DNA of 8,962 bases from Defluviicoccus vanus (GTDB lineage: Bacteria > Pseudomonadota > Alphaproteobacteria > Rhodospirillales > Defluviicoccaceae). Shown piece by piece: positions 6,413-8,962 of this stretch. Location of the stretch: assembly GCF_014672695.1 (NCBI RefSeq), contig NZ_CP053923.1:1779564-1788525 (forward strand), in the 5' to 3' direction. The translations under genes and the position numbers were made by a program. The stretch's first letter is position 1, and each line of letters opens with the position of its first letter. The notes under the pieces were generated by a model. That model had not been told where the DNA came from. It ran no database searches and worked only from the letters and a program-made list of their open reading frames with translations.

Positions 6413-7054
6413 TCACTTGATCGCCTGATCGAGCATTGCCGCCATTTCTTCGGGTTTCATCGTGTGATTGATGAAGCGCAGGAAATGACCATCGGGTGCT
6501 ATCAGATAGGAAAAGGACGAGTGGTCGACCAAGTAGTATTCGTCTCCTTTCACCGACGGGGATTTGCCGTAGTAGACACGATATTCCTTTGCCACGGCAG
6601 CGATCTGCTCGTTGGTTCCGGTCAGGCCTACCAGCTGCGGGCCAAAGGCCGCCACATAGGGTTTCAGCGTTGCCGGCGTATCGCGCTCGGGATCCACACT
6701 GATCAGAATCGGCTGCACCTTGTCGGCCTTGGCGCCAAGCAGCTTCAGCGCGTCGGCGTTGCGTGACAAGGATGTGGGGCAGATGTCAGGGCAGTAGGTG
6801 TAGCCGAAATAGATCAGCATGTACTTGCCGCGAAAATCGGCATCGGTGACGGTGCGGCCATCCTGATCCACCAGGGTGAATGGGCCTCCAATGTCGGCGC
6901 CGGCATTCTCCTGCAACGAGCCCGCCAGCGGCTGGCCGAAGTAACGGTGGGCAACAAGAAACCCGGCGCCCAGGAGGACGACGATGAGGGCAAGGACGAC
7001 AAAGGCGCCGCGGAATGGCCGCTTAGCCGTGGAGGCTCGGTTCGGTTGGGTCAT
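6413..7054 (-). CDS. SCO1/SenC/PrrC-family copper chaperone
   Basis: A 213-residue membrane-anchored thioredoxin-fold protein that, by family, binds copper and helps assemble the CuA centre of cytochrome c oxidase or acts as a thiol redox partner. Residues 17-36 form one N-terminal membrane helix after a basic start (STAKRPFR). The rest is periplasmic: FTLVDQDGRTVTDADFRGKY, IYFGYTYCPDICPTSL with ligands C88 and C92, SVDPERDTP (119-127), and H178 in VDHSSFSYLI, the third copper ligand. All key residues are intact. The ATG at 7054 lies 27 bases after the upstream membrane-protein gene and lacks a clear ribosome site, so its translation may depend on coupling or context. Pairing with the TauE/SafE-like gene supports an oxidase or copper role. 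Confidence 0.92.
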   Translation of the reverse strand: MTQPNRASTAKRPFRGAFVVLALIVVLLGAGFLVAHRYFGQPLAGSLQENAGADIGGPFTLVDQDGRTVTDADFRGKYMLIYFGYTYCPDICPTSLSRNADALKLLGAKADKVQPILISVDPERDTPATLKPYVAAFGPQLVGLTGTNEQIAAVAKEYRVYYGKSPSVKGDEYYLVDHSSFSYLIAPDGHFLRFINHTMKPEEMAAMLDQAIK

Positions 7055-7065
7055 GTTCGGTTCGG
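7037..7065. repeat. 9-base direct repeat flanking the Sco gene start
   Basis: TCGGTTCGG occurs at 7037-7045 and again at 7057-7065, one copy in codons 4-6 and one just upstream of the ATG at 7054, with a 20-base period. It may be a regulator site, or a chance product of similar Pro/Asn/Arg-coding sequence. Confidence 0.3.
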
Positions 7066-7081
7066 CTCACGGTAGTTGACG

Positions 7082-7849
7082 TCAGGCAATGATCTGCCAA
7101 GCGAGATACGACAAGGCGGCGGCGTTCAACAGCATCAGCGCCGGCGCGACGCGTAGCGCCATCCCCCGCCACTGGCTGCCGACCACGTGTCCGGCCAAGC
7201 CGACGGCGAGGAGTGCCGGAAAGGTACCGGCGGTGAAGGCCAGCATGGCCGCGGCACCAGCAAGGGTACCGCCGCTCGCCGCCGCCGCGGTGAGCGCACC
7301 ATAAAGGAGGCCACAGGGGATGAACCCCAGTACCACGCCCAGGAGATAGCCACGCCAGCCGACCGGCCGGGCGAACAGAGGGCGGACCATCGGCTCCACC
7401 CGCCGCGCCCACCAGCCGCCGCCGGCACTCGACCAGCGCCGCGGCAGGCGGCGCAGGGAATAGGCGAGGAAAAACAAAGCGGCGACAAGAAGCAGCACCG
7501 CCGACAGCCAGCGCACCTGCGCCAGCGCGGCGAAGCCACCGGCAAAGGTCGCCGCCAGGGTGCCAAGGAAGGTGTAAGTTGTGGCACGGCCCAGGTGATA
7601 GGGGAGAAGGGCGGCGCCACGCAGCCGGCTGAACTCGCTGAGCTGCGACGCCGGCACTGCCTCCAGGCGCGCTACCGTCTGGCTGAGGACAAAGGGACCG
7701 CACATGCCGACGCAGTGAGTGGTGCTGCCCACCAGCCCGGCGAGGAAGAGGCTGCCGAGCAGGCCCGCATGGGTGGTGACGGTGACACGGCAATGCGCCA
7801 CGCCAGCGGCAAGCAGGCTGCTCAGAAGCTGGGGATCGTCCACTGACAT
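7082..7849 (-). CDS. Sulfite exporter TauE/SafE-like (COG2836, DsbD_2-type) membrane protein
   Basis: A 255-residue inner-membrane protein with about six hydrophobic helices (residues 27-55, 82-108, 112-131, 166-190, 196-222 and 234-254). The family signature GSTTHCVGMCGPF (41-53) supplies H45, C46, M49 and C50; YHLGR is at 84-88 and GFIPCGLLYGAL at 175-186. This is the DsbD_2/COG2836 type, often annotated as sulfite exporter or cytochrome biogenesis transmembrane protein and often found beside copper or cbb3-oxidase assembly genes. The Sco gene 27 bases downstream fits copper handling better than sulfite export; that is inference. Coordinates use the ATG at 7849, but GGGAG abuts it, so the GTG at 7843 with 6-base spacing may be the start. 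It is the first gene of the long minus-strand run. Confidence 0.85.
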   Translation of the reverse strand: MSVDDPQLLSSLLAAGVAHCRVTVTTHAGLLGSLFLAGLVGSTTHCVGMCGPFVLSQTVARLEAVPASQLSEFSRLRGAALLPYHLGRATTYTFLGTLAATFAGGFAALAQVRWLSAVLLLVAALFFLAYSLRRLPRRWSSAGGGWWARRVEPMVRPLFARPVGWRGYLLGVVLGFIPCGLLYGALTAAAASGGTLAGAAAMLAFTAGTFPALLAVGLAGHVVGSQWRGMALRVAPALMLLNAAALSYLAWQIIA

Positions 7850-7854
7850 CTCCC
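7850..7854 (-). promoter_or_regulatory. Shine-Dalgarno abutting annotated ATG of the TauE/SafE-like gene
   Basis: GGGAG on the minus strand touches the ATG at 7849; the in-frame GTG at 7843-7841 is 6 bases away, a normal spacing. It therefore argues for the shorter start. Confidence 0.45.
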
Positions 7855-7914
7855 GCGGTGACCGCGCCGGCGCACCTGCAGCAGGCTGTCCGGTCGAAGG
7901 CGGTCTTCTATGCT

Positions 7915-7960
7915 CTCAAATACGGGCGGGTGCCAGTCCGCCGCGCCCGCGACTGGAGCT
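7915..7960 (+). promoter_or_regulatory. GC-rich fold upstream of cbiD, incomplete resemblance to cobalamin riboswitch core
   Basis: GGCGG (7925-7929) pairs with CCGCC (7938-7942) around GTGCCAGT, followed by GCG and CCCGCGACTGG (7946-7956). The order resembles the B12-riboswitch core, GGTG-nnA-nTCC, a short spacer, then CCCGC-ACTG. However, the spacer is two to three bases short, the GGGAA element is absent and I find no B12 box downstream. CCAGTC (7933-7938) can alternatively pair with GACTGG (7951-7956), so two mutually exclusive hairpins exist. Placement before a cobalamin gene is the main support. Confidence 0.25.
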
Positions 7961-7973
7961 ACAGTTGGTCCGA

Positions 7974-7992
7974 TTGACTCGTTTGTCAAACG
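7974..7992. promoter_or_regulatory. Palindrome in divergent promoter region, candidate operator
   Basis: CGTTTG-T-CAAACG (7980-7992) is a perfect 13-base inverted repeat. It overlaps TTGAC-N6-GTCAA (7974-7989). On the minus strand it also contains a consensus -35, TTGACA (7989-7984), pointing toward the TauE/SafE-like gene, though no good -10 follows. It could be a dimeric regulator site serving one or both divergent genes; the regulator is unknown. Confidence 0.35.
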
Positions 7993-8045
7993 TGCTTGGT
8001 CTTTCGGCTTGGAACCCACCCGCATAAGGGCGCTAAGCTGCGACC

Positions 8046-8962
8046 ATGGCCGACGACGAAAAAGCCAAGACCCTGCGTAGCGGCTGGACCACCGGCACCT
8101 GCGCCACCGCCGCCGCCGCCGCCGCTTGGCAGGCGTGGCTGACCGGTGCGTTTCCCGATCCGATCACCGTCGCGCTGCCGCGCGGCGGCAATGCGACGCT
8201 GTCACTCAGCCACATGGCTCTGACGGACGCTACGGCCGAGGCAGGGGTGATCAAGGACGCCGGCGACGATCCCGACGTGACCCACGGCGCCGAGATCCGC
8301 GCCCTCGTCGCTCCTGCACCACCGGGCAGCGGTATCCACTTTCGCGGCGGCGAGGGGATCGGCACCGTCACCTTGCCGGGATTGCCGCTGCCGCCGGGCG
8401 AGCCGGCAATCAATCCCGGCCCACGGGCGATGATCACCCGTGCTCTGACCGAGATCGCGCTGCAGGCCGGCGTCGCCGCCGACGTAGAGGTCACCCTCAG
8501 TATTCCCGGTGGCGCGGCACTGGCGGCAAAGACGCTCAATGGCCGACTGGGGATTCGTGGTGGCCTGTCCGTCCTCGGCACCACCGGCATCGTCGTCCCC
8601 TTCTCCTGCGCCGCCTGGATTCATGCCATCCACCGCGGCATCGATGTGGCCCGTGCCGCCGGCATCCTCCATCTGGCGGCCGCCACCGGCAGCGTCTCCG
8701 AAGCCGCGGTGCAGCGTCTTTACGGTTTCGAGGAACTGGCGCTGATCGACATGGGCGACTTTATCGGCGGCACGCTGAAGTATCTTCGCACCCACCCGGT
8801 GCCGCGGCTGACACTCGCCGGCGGTTTTGCCAAGCTTGCCAAACTGGCGCAGGGACAGCTGTTTGTGCACTCGTCGAAATCACAACTGGATCCGGCGGCA
8901 CTGGCGCGGATGCTGGCAGATCTGGGCGCACCGGCCGACGCGGTCGAAGCCGCAGCCTGTGC
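8046..8962 (+). CDS. cbiD: CbiD, cobalt-precorrin-5B (C1)-methyltransferase, 3'-truncated by window edge
   Basis: CbiD catalyses C1 methylation of cobalt-precorrin-5B in the early-cobalt (anaerobic-type) branch of corrin synthesis. The reading frame is open to the window end, giving 305 complete codons of a family usually about 360-380 residues. Signatures run in order: GWTTGTCATAAAAAA (13-27), VIKDAGDDPDVTHG (68-81), GGEGIGTVTLPGL (101-113), EPAINPGPRAMI (119-130), SIPGGAALAAKTLNGRLGI (152-170), GGLSVLGTTGIVVPFS (172-187) and MGDFIGGTLKYL (236-247). The ATG at 8046 is the only usable start, since an in-frame TAA lies at 8034. Its ribosome site is weak (AAGGG lies too far upstream). It is divergent from the minus-strand run and probably begins a cobalamin gene cluster beyond the window. 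Confidence 0.94.
   Translation, partial: MADDEKAKTLRSGWTTGTCATAAAAAAWQAWLTGAFPDPITVALPRGGNATLSLSHMALTDATAEAGVIKDAGDDPDVTHGAEIRALVAPAPPGSGIHFRGGEGIGTVTLPGLPLPPGEPAINPGPRAMITRALTEIALQAGVAADVEVTLSIPGGAALAAKTLNGRLGIRGGLSVLGTTGIVVPFSCAAWIHAIHRGIDVARAAGILHLAAATGSVSEAAVQRLYGFEELALIDMGDFIGGTLKYLRTHPVPRLTLAGGFAKLAKLAQGQLFVHSSKSQLDPAALARMLADLGAPADAVEAAAC

Noticed and set aside
5798..6766. Plus-strand open frame of 322 codons antisense to cobB and the Sco gene
   Set aside because: No recognisable motifs; the opposite strand carries complete CobB and Sco signatures.
7187..7846. Plus-strand open frame of 219 codons antisense to the TauE/SafE-like gene
   Set aside because: Charged low-complexity translation; the membrane protein on the minus strand is clearly the real gene.
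7822..8025. Minus-strand 67-codon open frame upstream of the TauE/SafE-like gene
   Set aside because: It overlaps that gene's start in another frame and has no ribosome site or similarity I recognise; treated as intergenic.
8105..8126. GCC trinucleotide run near the cbiD start
   Set aside because: It encodes the Ala-rich stretch following the conserved GWTTGTCA motif; a codon-bias effect, not a functional repeat.
8033..8870. Minus-strand open frames antisense to cbiD
   Set aside because: CbiD signatures are continuous on the plus strand; these are reverse-frame shadows.

Overview
The window is GC-rich, densely coded chromosomal DNA, most likely from an alphaproteobacterium, possibly Rhodospirillales-like. 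That placement is an inference from an MmcB-type gene with an alphaproteobacterial LexA operator (GTTC-N7-GTTC), and from the overall protein style. No rRNA, tRNA, CRISPR array, transposase or phage gene was seen, so this looks like ordinary housekeeping and accessory-metabolism territory rather than an island.

Layout. Bases 1-876 (+) hold the 3' part of a CMP-sialic-acid-type sugar activating enzyme fused to a KdsC-like HAD phosphatase; its 5' end lies outside the window. It converges on a minus-strand pair: a glycine-zipper general-stress-type protein (947-1582) and, upstream of it, a small hemerythrin oxygen-binding protein (1643-2056). A non-coding stretch of about 300 bases separates the hemerythrin gene from mmcB (+, about 2389-2837). 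It carries a LexA box immediately before mmcB, whose 5' end appears frameshifted or uses a non-standard start.

Bases 2834-7849 are a tightly packed minus-strand run. In transcription order it encodes a TauE/SafE-like membrane protein (COG2836 type), a Sco1/SenC copper chaperone, cobyrinate a,c-diamide synthase (CobB/CbiA), a YcgN-type cysteine-cluster protein, a DapA-superfamily aldolase/lyase and a YgjP-like zinc metallopeptidase. The last three overlap by 1-4 bases and must be translationally coupled. The first two probably serve copper delivery to a haem-copper oxidase. CobB belongs to cobalamin synthesis. The others have no obvious link to these.

A 196-base divergent intergenic region (7850-8045) separates this run from cbiD (+, 8046 to beyond the end). 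It has a 13-bp palindrome and a GC-rich fold that recalls, incompletely, the cobalamin riboswitch core. CbiD plus CobB/CbiA indicates an early-cobalt-insertion (CbiD-type) corrin pathway, and more cobalamin genes probably follow.

The best points for follow-up are the LexA/SOS control of mmcB, its disrupted 5' end, the possible B12-responsive element before cbiD, and the DapA-like enzyme lacking the DHDPS substrate arginine. I did not find a clear previously undescribed system.
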